DNA from: a bacterium
GTDB lineage: Bacteria > Planctomycetota > Planctomycetia > Pirellulales > Pirellulaceae
Length of the DNA: 64,000 nucleotides
NCBI GenBank assembly: GCA_030430075.1
Contig: JAUIGN010000002.1
Location: 310,001 to 374,000, forward strand
Direction of reading: 5' to 3'
Made by a program: the position numbers and the translations under genes
Notes under the pieces: generated by a model
What the model was told of the DNA's origin: nothing
Seen by the model: the letters and a program-made list of their open reading frames with translations, nothing else
Databases searched by the model: none
In this document: positions 38,498 to 46,993 of the stretch, in pieces
Layout: each line of letters begins with the position of its first letter
Numbering within the stretch: the stretch's first letter is position 1

Positions 38498-38631
38498 TCG
38501 CTTCCATCACGAAGGGCGTGTATCCAGCAGCCGCGCGGACGGGCCAGATGACGGTTCTCGCCGGCCCGGCCCTGCTGAGGCGAGCCCATTTCACCGCTCA
38601 ATCACTCATTCCGTCCACTGGGATATTTCGC

Positions 38632-40488
38632 ATGTGCAATCCATTTCGGGCGATCGGTATCGCGGCCGCGGTGTTCGGTGCGGCGGCCGCTGCCCTGCCC
38701 CTCTGGGCCGGCCAGTCCAACAGTTTGATGGATATCTCTCACGATGGAAGCCTGTTGGCTTGCTCGAATCGCGACAGTGGAACCGTCACCCTGATCGACC
38801 TCCCGTCGCTCGAGAAACGGTGCGAGATTCGTGTGGGCCAGCATCCGGAAGGCGTCAGCTTTCTCGGCCACAGCCACCGGCTGGCGGTCGCGGTCTACGG
38901 CTCGGACCGCGTCGTCTTCTGCGACGCCGACACGGCCCGCCAGGTCGGCGCAACCGACGTCTTCGACGAACCCTACGGCGTGGTCAGTTCGCCGGACGGA
39001 GAACGCCTTTTCGTCACGCTGGACTATCCAGGTCGAGTTGTCGAAATCGAAACGGCCAGCTTCTCCGTCGTCCGCGAGATTCCCGCCGGTCGTTTCGTCC
39101 GCGGCATCGCCCTGGCTCCGCCGGAGAACCGCCTGTACGTTACCGAGTATTACTCGGCCGTGGTGAAGGCGATCGACCTGGAGACCGGCCTGATCGTCGA
39201 CCAATGGAAAGGCGCCAGTACGGACAATCTGCTGCGACAGATCACGCTCCACCCCCGGCGTCCCAAGGCCTACCTGCCACACCTCCGCTCGCGCGTGACG
39301 AGCGTCCATGGGTCAGGATCGATTTTCCCGTACGTCTCTGTCGTGGACACGATTGCGGGGGACGGCAAGCGGCGAAAACGGATCCCCATGGATGCCTTTC
39401 GCGGCAACCTGGTCACGGCGAATCCCTGGGAGATTGCCCTAGCTCCCGACGGCAAGCGGGCCTTTGTGGTCTTTGCCGGAACGAACGACATGTTCGCCTG
39501 CGACGTGATTGACGATGACTATCGCGAGCTCGGCTACGCCCGGTATGTCCGGCTCGGCGCCAACCCACGTGCCGTCCGCGTGGCGCCCGACGGCCGGACC
39601 GTCTTCATCTACCACGCGCTCGACTTCGAAGTCGTGGCCTTCGACGCCGATACGTGCCAGGAGCAAGGCCGGGTAGCGATCACAGAGAACCCCTTGGGAG
39701 ATGAGCAGCTCGTCGGAAAGAAGTTGTTTTACGCGGCACTCCAACCGATGGTCGGACGCCGCTGGATCTCGTGCGCCAGTTGCCATCCTGATGGCGAACC
39801 GGACGGGCGCACGTGGCACAATCCCGAGGGTTTGCGGAACACGCAGTCGCTGGCCGGAATGGCCTGGACGCACCCCATTCACTGGTCCGGCGATCGAGAC
39901 GAGGTGCAGGACTTTGAACACACGATTCGGGGCCCCTTGATGCAGGGCCGCGGCCTTCTGGCCGGCCGACTGAACCCTCCCCTGGGGCAACCCAACAAGG
40001 GCCTGTCCGAGTCGCTGGACGCGATCGCAGCCTACAGCAATTCGCACGCGGTCCGCCTCAGCCCGCATTCGAAGGGAGGGTTGAGCGCAGCGGCTCGGCG
40101 CGGCCGCACGATCTTTGCCTCGCCACGCACGGGCTGCTCCCGTTGCCACAACGGCCCGTTCTATTCTGATTCCAGGCCCGGCCCGGCCGCCGACATCGTG
40201 CGGCATGACGTGGGGACCGGTCATCAGGATCCAACGGAGAAGATGGGGCCGGCCTATGACACGCCAACCCTGCTGGGCATCTACCGCACGGCGCCGTACT
40301 TGCACGACGGCCGAGCGACGACGTTGATCGAGGTGCTGCGAGAACAGAACCCCGACGACAAGCATGGCGTGACGAGCCACTTGTCCGACGACGAAATTAC
40401 TGATCTGGTCGCTTTCCTCAAGGCCTTGCCCTACGAGGATCCGATTCCCGCCGCCAAGCGACTGGGACTCAAACAGGTATCGCGGTAA
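38632..40488 (+). CDS. Exported beta-propeller / di-haem cytochrome c protein
   Basis: 618 residues from ATG 38632. Signal peptide AIGIAAAVFGAAAAALPLWA. Residues ~30-350 form a YVTN/NHL-type beta-propeller (NSLMDISHDGSLLACSNRDS, PDGERLFVTLDYPGRVVEIE, PDGRTVFIYHALDFEVVAFD). Residues ~355-610 are a MauG/cytochrome-c-peroxidase-like domain with two haem sites, CASCH (381-385) and CSRCH (502-506), and the usual TPTLLGIYRTAPYLHDGRA near the end. It probably transfers electrons or reduces peroxide in the periplasm. It lies between two Sec-type thiol redox genes in the same direction. Confidence 0.88.
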   Translation: MCNPFRAIGIAAAVFGAAAAALPLWAGQSNSLMDISHDGSLLACSNRDSGTVTLIDLPSLEKRCEIRVGQHPEGVSFLGHSHRLAVAVYGSDRVVFCDADTARQVGATDVFDEPYGVVSSPDGERLFVTLDYPGRVVEIETASFSVVREIPAGRFVRGIALAPPENRLYVTEYYSAVVKAIDLETGLIVDQWKGASTDNLLRQITLHPRRPKAYLPHLRSRVTSVHGSGSIFPYVSVVDTIAGDGKRRKRIPMDAFRGNLVTANPWEIALAPDGKRAFVVFAGTNDMFACDVIDDDYRELGYARYVRLGANPRAVRVAPDGRTVFIYHALDFEVVAFDADTCQEQGRVAITENPLGDEQLVGKKLFYAALQPMVGRRWISCASCHPDGEPDGRTWHNPEGLRNTQSLAGMAWTHPIHWSGDRDEVQDFEHTIRGPLMQGRGLLAGRLNPPLGQPNKGLSESLDAIAAYSNSHAVRLSPHSKGGLSAAARRGRTIFASPRTGCSRCHNGPFYSDSRPGPAADIVRHDVGTGHQDPTEKMGPAYDTPTLLGIYRTAPYLHDGRATTLIEVLREQNPDDKHGVTSHLSDDEITDLVAFLKALPYEDPIPAAKRLGLKQVSR

Positions 40489-40665
40489 GCTGACCGTTTG
40501 GTCCGATCCGTCGAAGTGCGGCGCGCCAACAAGCTACGAGGCTTGTGTGGCGATATGTTCGCTCGGCGCGGGCCCGTTTCCGGAACGACCCCTGGGAGCG
40601 AATCCGTGGTTGTCACGCTCGCTTTTTTGGGTGTGGACCTGCCACGTTAGACAAGGAGATCTTCG

Positions 40666-41325
40666 ATGCGAATCCCGTGGATCATCGGCACGCTCGCCAT
40701 CGTGCTGCCCGCAGCGGCCTGTAATCGGTCAGGCGACACCTCTCCCCATGGAGTGACGAATTCCACCGTCATCAGCGATGCCGGGCCGACGGCCGGCGGT
40801 GACGGTGCGGGCCCGCCGATGCCCGGCGATTCCGGGCCAGCCCCAAACCGGAATCAACCGACGATCAAACTGGCCAATTGGGAGGAAACGCAGCAGCTCG
40901 TGGCCCGGAATCCGGGCCGGGTCGTGATCCTTGACCTGTGGGCGAGTTGGTGATCGTCTTGCCTGGCGGAACTTCCCGCCTTGGTGCAGTTGCACCAAGA
41001 ATACCCTGACCGGGTCGTGGCGATGACGATGAATGTCGACTTCGACGGCACCGGTACGCCGGCCGACCTGCGTGAAGAAGTCCAGCAGACGCTCGTCAAG
41101 CTGAATGCCAACTTCCTGTCCGTAATCGCCACCGACGTCAACGACGACCTTTACGAAAAACTCAAACTGGCCTCCGTACCGGCTGTCTTGGTCTACGATC
41201 AGAATGGGCAACTGCGGAAACGGTTCGACAACGACGCCCTCGAGTACGGCCCGGAAGGCTTCACTTACGAATCGCATATCGGCCCGTTCGTCAGAGAACT
41301 ACTGGCTGAACGTGCCCCTGATTGA
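40666..41325 (+). CDS. Candidate selenoprotein 2: TlpA/thioredoxin-like lipoprotein with UxxC
   Basis: 219 residues if TGA 40951-40953 is Sec96. AAGGAG lies before ATG 40666; the signal peptide ends at lipobox PAAAC (Cys19), followed by a Gly/Pro linker. The thioredoxin domain reads RVVILDLWASW-U-SSCLAELPALVQ, exactly the WCxxC motif with the first, nucleophilic Cys as U and the partner C99 kept. The cis-proline (LASVPAVLVYDQNGQL) and the C-terminal helix are intact. Reading is continuous across the TGA with no frame change. Likely an extracytoplasmic thiol-disulfide or selenol oxidoreductase. A Sec at the attacking position suggests reductase or peroxidase-coupled work. Confidence 0.88.
40951..40999 (+). 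promoter_or_regulatory. UGA codon with strong candidate SECIS (selenoprotein 2)
   Basis: Two consecutive hairpins follow UGA 40951-40953. GGCGG (40965-40969) pairs with CCGCC (40976-40980), loop AACTTC starting 16 bases after UGA. CTTGGTGC (40980-40987) pairs perfectly with GCACCAAG (40992-40999), loop AGTT starting 34 bases after UGA with G as second loop base, as in the bacterial SECIS consensus. They share one base, so they are alternatives or stacked. Confidence 0.6.
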
Positions 41326-41559
41326 CGGCTACGCGGCAACTGAGCCTTCGGCAAGCAACGCGCGGCCGTATATCTGCGGACGCCCGTTGGTCGTCCTGGT
41401 CCATTCGCTGCGCAAGTATCAATAAGAACGACTCGAGAACAACATCCGTGAATTCTGCAGGACAGATGTGCGGAAATTCGTTAATGACACGCTCCCGCCG
41501 CCTGCCAATCTGCATGACATTCCGCGCTTCCCTTACCGGCGACGGGAGACGCCAGCCGG

Positions 41560-42519
41560 TTAGCCGCGTGCGCGAAATTCGGCCAGAATGGTTTCCCAGG
41601 TTTCCTGCTCGAGCCGCGGGTCGACCAACCACTGTCGCTTGCGGCAGGCGGCCTGGAGCGTGCGGTAGTAGGCCGGTTCCGCTTCGGCCCGCCGCAGCAG
41701 TTCGGCAAGACCGCCGGTATCTCCGTACTCGAAGTATCCCGGGTAGTCAGCCCCCAGGAGACCGATCGATCCAGAGATGCGGGACGCCACCACGGGCACG
41801 CGGCAGGCGAGCGCTTCGGAGATGACGTTGGCGCCTCCTTCCAGTTTTGAACTGAGTACCATCAGCCGGCTCCGGCCCAGCCGCTGCAGGGTCTTCCACC
41901 GGGGCAGTTCACCCAACCACTGGTAGCGGGCATTGCGTTCCATCTCACTTTCCGCTCGGTGCTGCATGGCGGACGAGAGGGCGGCGCCGCAGTGCACAAT
42001 CTTGATCCGCGAGTCGGCCGGCAAACGGCGAGCCGACAGCGCCGCGCGAAAGGGGTCCTTCACCGGTCTGAGGTGGCCAACAACCGCAACCTCGAAGACG
42101 GTCTTCCGTTTCGGCGGCAGCCGCCGCGGCCGGGGAACGGACTGAAAGATGACCCGGGTCTTGCCGTGCAGCCGGCCGGGCAAAAAACGAACCCCGTCCG
42201 GCTGCAGCAAGATCAACCGGTCAGCCAGCTCCAACGACTGCCGAGCAATCTCGCTGGAGGCGATATCTCGGTAGAGGTCTGTCCCGGTCAAGGCAACCAG
42301 CAGCGGTCGATCCGGCCAACGTTCGGCAAAACGCCGGATCGACCGGCCGCTGCGTTTCGCGTGCAGCGCCACGCAAGCATCACACGGTTGATCACGAAAG
42401 GCATCCACCATGGTGACGCGATGCCCGCTTTTTCGCAACAAGGCCTGCCAGCGCATCGCCGTGACCCGGTTTCCCCTGCGTGAACCGGGCGGGGCGGGAG
42501 TCACCATCAAAACGTGCAT
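41560..42519 (-). CDS. senB: SenB-type selenosugar synthase (TIGR04348 glycosyltransferase)
   Basis: 319 residues from ATG 42519. It begins MHVLMVTPAPPGSRRGNRVT and continues with CVALHAKRSGRSIRRF, RPLLVALTGTDLYRDI, SLELADRLILLQPDGV, VVGHLRPVKDPFRAALSARR and YQWLGELP. This is the pattern I know from the TIGR04348 family, later named SenB. The GT4 motif E227-GGANVIS-E235 and LLGADYPGYF follow. SenB joins selenophosphate to a UDP-sugar to form a selenosugar, normally followed by SenA in selenoneine synthesis. No senA or senC is in this window. It is convergent with selenoprotein 2 and divergent from selenoprotein 3. The assignment rests on remembered family sequence. Confidence 0.78.
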   Translation of the reverse strand: MHVLMVTPAPPGSRRGNRVTAMRWQALLRKSGHRVTMVDAFRDQPCDACVALHAKRSGRSIRRFAERWPDRPLLVALTGTDLYRDIASSEIARQSLELADRLILLQPDGVRFLPGRLHGKTRVIFQSVPRPRRLPPKRKTVFEVAVVGHLRPVKDPFRAALSARRLPADSRIKIVHCGAALSSAMQHRAESEMERNARYQWLGELPRWKTLQRLGRSRLMVLSSKLEGGANVISEALACRVPVVASRISGSIGLLGADYPGYFEYGDTGGLAELLRRAEAEPAYYRTLQAACRKRQWLVDPRLEQETWETILAEFRARG

Positions 42520-42842
42520 CAAACTTTTCGCCCAGAGCGCTGTCGTACGGGAACGTGCCGGCCCGCCATCGTAATCTATGGCCGCTTGCTGCGCCACGTG
42601 GGTCCCGACAACAACCGGCTTGGTCGTATGGGGACCTGGCGGCAGTTCGTACACGCTTGCGGCGCGGCTCCGTATTCGCCCCGCCCCGGGGCGTGTGGTA
42701 ATCTGATGGTGATCACAGCAGCAACTTCCATTCGCACTTCGCAGCGGCCGTCTGGCGACGATCGCTGCTCCCCGGAAGCTGCAAATGCCCTGACCCTCGA
42801 TGGCTCGGAATTCCCCCACCCCCTACAGGAGATTGCAACATC

Positions 42843-43445
42843 ATGACATGCGTATCCTTGCGAGCGGCAAGCTCGGCCCTGCTGGCAACCCTTGCCCTAG
42901 CGGGACTTGCCCACGCCGAACTGAAGGTCGGTGATAAGGCACCCGATTTTCAACTCGTTGGCAGCGATGGCAAGACCTATTCGTTGTCCGACTATCGCGG
43001 CAAGCAACCGGTCGTCCTGGCCTGGTTCCCCAAAGCGTTCACGGGTGGCTGAACGAAGCAATGCAGCGCGCTGCGTGCCAGCGCGATCGACACGCCGTTC
43101 GTCGCCGTTTCCCCACAGGGCAGAGAATTCAATATCGAGACATCGCAGGGCTCAGGGCTCGATAAGTATGACGTGGCCTACTTTACGGCAAGTTGCGACA
43201 CCGTCGCCATGAACACGAAATACGCCACCGCGCTCAAATTGGATTATCCGATTCTGAGCGACCCGAAAAAGACAACGGCCAAGGCCTATGGAGTTGTCCA
43301 TGAGAAGCGCTCCAACCCCGAGCGTTGGACGTTCTTCATCGACAAGACGGGCACGATCGCCCACATCGACAAGAAGGTGAAGCCGGCCTCGCACGGGGCC
43401 GATGTGGCGGCCAAGCTGGACGAGTTAGGAGTCGCCAAGAAGTAA
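42843..43445 (+). CDS. Candidate selenoprotein 3: exported peroxiredoxin with Sec as peroxidatic residue
   Basis: 200 residues if TGA 43050-43052 is Sec70. AGGAG lies upstream of ATG 42843; signal peptide [16 protein letters not shown]. The BCP/AhpC-like domain has [41 protein letters not shown], then U-TKQC, where the family has GC T. Sec70 replaces the peroxidatic Cys and C74 is the likely resolving residue. After it, the text runs in frame ([53 protein letters not shown]). It should reduce hydroperoxides outside the cytoplasm, with a thioredoxin-like donor such as one of the two neighbouring Sec proteins (inference). Confidence 0.88.
43050..43095 (+). promoter_or_regulatory. UGA codon with candidate SECIS (selenoprotein 3)
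   Basis: Two mutually exclusive folds follow UGA 43050-43052. In one, ATGCAG (43061-43066) pairs with CTGCGT (43071-43076), loop CGCG starting 14 bases after UGA. In the other, GCGTG (43073-43077) pairs with CACGC (43091-43095), loop starting 25 bases after. The first has the better stem, the second the better distance. Confidence 0.4.
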
Positions 43446-43473
43446 TCACCGCCGCGGCAACCGGTAAGAAAGC

Positions 43474-43505
43474 GGGCGGGACGCGGAAACGTGGACCGCC
43501 CTTTT
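43474..43505 (+). terminator. Intrinsic terminator after selenoprotein 3
   Basis: GGGCGG (43474-43479) pairs with CCGCCC (43496-43501). Inside, CGCG (43482-43485) pairs with CGTG (43490-43493) around a GAAA tetraloop. T4 follows at 43502-43505. It sits between convergent genes. Confidence 0.75.
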
Positions 43506-46500
43506 CTATTGGTGCATGACGGCCGAATCGAGATTCAGCAGCAAGCTCGCCATCGTCGCGTAAGCGGCCAGTTCCGACGGCGAACATTCGGTGGATGGCG
43601 GCGAGTCTCCCGCAGAGAGCCACTGGCCTGCCAGACCGGGCGTCGCACGGAAGCGGTCGAGCTGGCGTTCGAAGCCGCCCACCAGAATCGCCAGTTGCGC
43701 CTCGCTGGGCGGCGCGACCAATACCAGGCGATACATATGTCGCAAGCGGTCAACCGGCGTCTTCGCTTCCCGGACGGCCCGTTCCGCGATCAACCGCGCC
43801 GCTTCCACAAACGTCACATCATTCAGCAACGTCAGGGCTTGCAAGGGTGTGTTCGTCCGTTCCCCGCGGACCTGGCACATCTCCCGGCCGGCCCCGTCAA
43901 ACACGGCCATCGTCGGAGGAACCACCGTCCGTTTCCAGTAGGTGTACATGCTCCTGCGATACAGGTCCGCTCCTTCGCTTTGCACGTACTGGTTGTCCGA
44001 GGCGATGTCTCGCCACAGATCGGCCGGCTGGTACGGTTTGACCGACGGCCCGCCGATTCGCCGCACCAGGATGCCGCCAGCGGCCAGCCCCTGGTCGCGG
44101 ACCATTTCCGCCGGCAGCCGGAAGCGAGCACCCCGCGAGAGGAGCCGATTCTCCGGGTCGCGCGCGCGACGCTCCGGCGTAACGCGCGAAGATTGCCGGT
44201 AGGTCGCACTGGTAACGATCCGCCGCTGCATCTCCTTGATATCCCACCCGGACCGCACGAACTCGGTCGCCAGCCAGTCCAACAAGCGGGGATGGCTGGG
44301 ACGCTCACCCTGGGTACCGAAATCTTCGGCCGTCTTGACGAGCCCCGTGCCGAAGTGCATCTGCCAATAGCGATTCATGGCGACGCGTGCGGTCAGCGGG
44401 TTGGCTCCGTCGACAATCCACTCGGCCAAGGCCAGCCGGTCGACCGGCGCACGACCGGCGGGAAGCTCGGGCAAGACCCGGGGCACACCGGCCTTAACCT
44501 GTTCGCCACGGTTGTCATACTCGCCGCGCAACAACACATGGGTCACTCGCGGTTTCGCCATCTCGGCCATCACCATGACGGTCGGCAATTGATCGGCGAG
44601 TTGCCGGCGTTGCCGGCGAATCTTCGCCAGTTTTCGATGAGCGGCGCGGATTCTGGCCGGGGCGTAGCGGTCAAGGTAGCCGGCCGCCAATTTCCTTGCC
44701 TGGTTCGGCGACCGCTCGGCGGCCGGGACCTCGAGGATCGCGCCGATCGTCTCGGGCGTGGAGACGATCGCCACTTCGTCGCGGCTGAGGCAGCGGTCAT
44801 AGACGCGGACCTCGTCAATGCGACCGACGAACCGGCCGTTCGGTCCCCCGCCACCGCCGATCCGAAACGGCTCGGCCGAGGCGAATGACTGGTTGATGAA
44901 GTCGTAGTTGGTCTTAAGCGGCACGCGGCGCCCATTCACGTAGACGCCAATCCCTGCCGCCACGCGCGTTCCGTCATAGGTGACCGCAAGATGCGTCCAC
45001 GCAGCAGGCTCGATCGGGTCCACCGTTTCCACGCGAATACAATCGTCCAGCCAACGTTTCACCAGGTTGACCTGGACGTGCCCGTTCCGCAGTTGGACAT
45101 AGTAGCCGTCCGCCTGTTCGGCATCGGTCATCCGTGACCAGACCGTGCCCTGCCGCAGCTCGTCGGGGCGAATCCAAGCCGCGATGGTGAAGCGATCCGT
45201 GTACCCGAAATTTGCCACGTCGTGGGCGTCCACGAATTGACGGCCGTCCAACTGCAGCGTCCCCTGGAGTCGGCCATCGCCATAGGCCGGGTCGTCCCCA
45301 ACGACCTGGAAGGGACTGGGGACCGGCGACCGCTGGTCGTCGCCTGCTGGCGGCGCGGGCACCTGGCCGTCGAAACGATAGTGGGCGACCAGCCCCTCAG
45401 CCGGCGCCCAATCCTGGTCGCCCGGAGCGAGGCGCGGCGCCTGTTCCCACTGCAGTTGTGCCTTTCGCAGGGCAGGTTCAAGCCGCGCGCAGGCATTCTC
45501 CGCGGCGGCCAGTTGTCGATCCAACCGGCGCAAGCGGCGTTGTTGCTCGGCCGTCGGTGCCACCACAACCGGCGGCGAATTTCCTTCCTTAATCGCCCGC
45601 CCGAACTCGGGGACGTTGTTGAAGAACGCAAACAGCCGGTAGAACTCGCGCTGAGAAATGGGATCGAATTTATGGTCGTGGCATCGGCAACAGCCGACGG
45701 TCAGGCCCAGCCAGACGGTCCCCGTTGTCTCCACGCGGTCGACGACGTACTCCACCTGAAACTCCTCCGGAATCACGCCTCCTTCGGCATTTCCGCGGTG
45801 GTTTCGGTTAAAACCTGTCGCGATCCGTTGCTCCAAAGTCGGGTTGGGCAGCAGGTCTCCAGCCAACTGTTCGATCGTAAACTGATCGAAGGCCATGCCG
45901 TGGTTATACGCGTCGATCACCCAGTCACGCCACCGCCACATGTCGCGAGGTCCGTCGTTTTGGTAGCCGCTTGTATCGGCGTAGCGGGCGGCGTCCAGCC
46001 AGACGACGGCCATCCGCTCGCCATACTCCGGCGATTGCAACAACCGGTCGACCAGCGCTTCGTAGGCGCGCGGTGACGGATCCGCCAGAAACGCGTCGAC
46101 CGCCTGCGGCGTGGGCGGCAAGCCGGTCAAATCGAGCGACACGCGGCGCATGAGCGTTGCCCGGTCCGCTTCTTCCGTCGGCTTCAGGCCGGCCGCTTTA
46201 AGCCTGGCCAGGACGAACGCGTCGATCCCGTTGCGCGGCCAGGCGGTGTCGACCACGACCGGCAGCGGTTGTGGTTGCGGCGGCACAAATGCCCAGTGCT
46301 GCTGCCAGGCGGCGCCCTGGTCGATCCACCTTCGCAGCAGATCAAGTTGGTCGCGCGTCAATTCCGGACCTGAATCGGGCGGCGGCATCCGTCGTGCGGG
46401 GTCGGTCGACGTCAGCCGACGCCACGCATTGCTCGCCGCAACCTGGCCAGGCACGATCGCCGGACCCTCGTCTCGCGGGGCCACCGCGGCCGACTCGATG

Positions 46501-46694
46501 TCCAATCGCAGATCGGCCTGCCGCTGTGATTCGTCTGGACCGTGGCATTTGAAACACCGGTCAGCCAGAATGGGCCGGATGTCGCGATCGAAATCGACGT
46601 CCTGGGCGCCAACGTGCGTGGTTGTGGTACCCATCCCCACCAGCAGCCCGCCGAACCAGCACGCACGTTGAAACCACCGCCAGGCAAAGTCCAT
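43506..46694 (-). CDS. PSCyt1-DUF1549-LamG-DUF1553 planctomycete cytochrome protein
   Basis: 1062 residues from ATG 46694; signal peptide ending THVGA. Haem c site C47-FKC-H51 (PILADRCFKCHGPDESQRQA). DUF1549 (about 130-370; RVSLDLTGLPPTPQAVDAFL, GCCRCHDHKFDPI) offers another CxxCH. A LamG/concanavalin-like module is inserted (about 445-640; LVAHYRFDGQVPAPPAGDDQ, FTIAAWIRPDEL, VGRIDEVRVYDRCLSRDEVA). DUF1553 is at about 730-1000 (LTARVAMNRYWQMHFGTGLV, DFGTQGERPSHPRLLDWLA). The inserted LamG module points to carbohydrate or polymer recognition. No DUF1501 partner is adjacent. Confidence 0.9.
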   Translation of the reverse strand: MDFAWRWFQRACWFGGLLVGMGTTTTHVGAQDVDFDRDIRPILADRCFKCHGPDESQRQADLRLDIESAAVAPRDEGPAIVPGQVAASNAWRRLTSTDPARRMPPPDSGPELTRDQLDLLRRWIDQGAAWQQHWAFVPPQPQPLPVVVDTAWPRNGIDAFVLARLKAAGLKPTEEADRATLMRRVSLDLTGLPPTPQAVDAFLADPSPRAYEALVDRLLQSPEYGERMAVVWLDAARYADTSGYQNDGPRDMWRWRDWVIDAYNHGMAFDQFTIEQLAGDLLPNPTLEQRIATGFNRNHRGNAEGGVIPEEFQVEYVVDRVETTGTVWLGLTVGCCRCHDHKFDPISQREFYRLFAFFNNVPEFGRAIKEGNSPPVVVAPTAEQQRRLRRLDRQLAAAENACARLEPALRKAQLQWEQAPRLAPGDQDWAPAEGLVAHYRFDGQVPAPPAGDDQRSPVPSPFQVVGDDPAYGDGRLQGTLQLDGRQFVDAHDVANFGYTDRFTIAAWIRPDELRQGTVWSRMTDAEQADGYYVQLRNGHVQVNLVKRWLDDCIRVETVDPIEPAAWTHLAVTYDGTRVAAGIGVYVNGRRVPLKTNYDFINQSFASAEPFRIGGGGGPNGRFVGRIDEVRVYDRCLSRDEVAIVSTPETIGAILEVPAAERSPNQARKLAAGYLDRYAPARIRAAHRKLAKIRRQRRQLADQLPTVMVMAEMAKPRVTHVLLRGEYDNRGEQVKAGVPRVLPELPAGRAPVDRLALAEWIVDGANPLTARVAMNRYWQMHFGTGLVKTAEDFGTQGERPSHPRLLDWLATEFVRSGWDIKEMQRRIVTSATYRQSSRVTPERRARDPENRLLSRGARFRLPAEMVRDQGLAAGGILVRRIGGPSVKPYQPADLWRDIASDNQYVQSEGADLYRRSMYTYWKRTVVPPTMAVFDGAGREMCQVRGERTNTPLQALTLLNDVTFVEAARLIAERAVREAKTPVDRLRHMYRLVLVAPPSEAQLAILVGGFERQLDRFRATPGLAGQWLSAGDSPPSTECSPSELAAYATMASLLLNLDSAVMHQ

Positions 46695-46993
46695 GGCAAG
46701 ATTCACCCTGTGATGAAGGCAGCCCGGCAACACCTTTACGAACGGCGTTGCCATGTCCGCCTCAAGCTATCAGTCCCCCCGAAACGAAGCAAGCCGCGGG
46801 GCCACCATCAATTGGGAAGGCTCGTCATGCATCGCATGACCTACGGAAATACGGAACAACGGAACTGGTTCCGCACTGCAGCGGCTGGAACTTGTTGCGG
46901 CTAGCGGCCCGCACGGCTGTACAGCGAGGAAGCGCAAGCTTCGCGAGCCGCATGGCGACATCGTGGTCGACTGCGTGGCTGCCGGCTGGACGC

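Noticed and set aside
37799..43445. The three TGA-interrupted genes as ordinary pseudogenes
   Set aside because: Each has a single lesion, always TGA, always at a redox-Cys position, with intact frames, start sites and terminators. Independent decay would not give this pattern.
37799..43445. UGA reassigned to Trp or another amino acid genome-wide
   Set aside because: Many genes in the window end in TGA with tight spacing to the next gene (for example 4487-4489, 20872-20874), so UGA works as a stop. The affected positions are Cys sites, not Trp.
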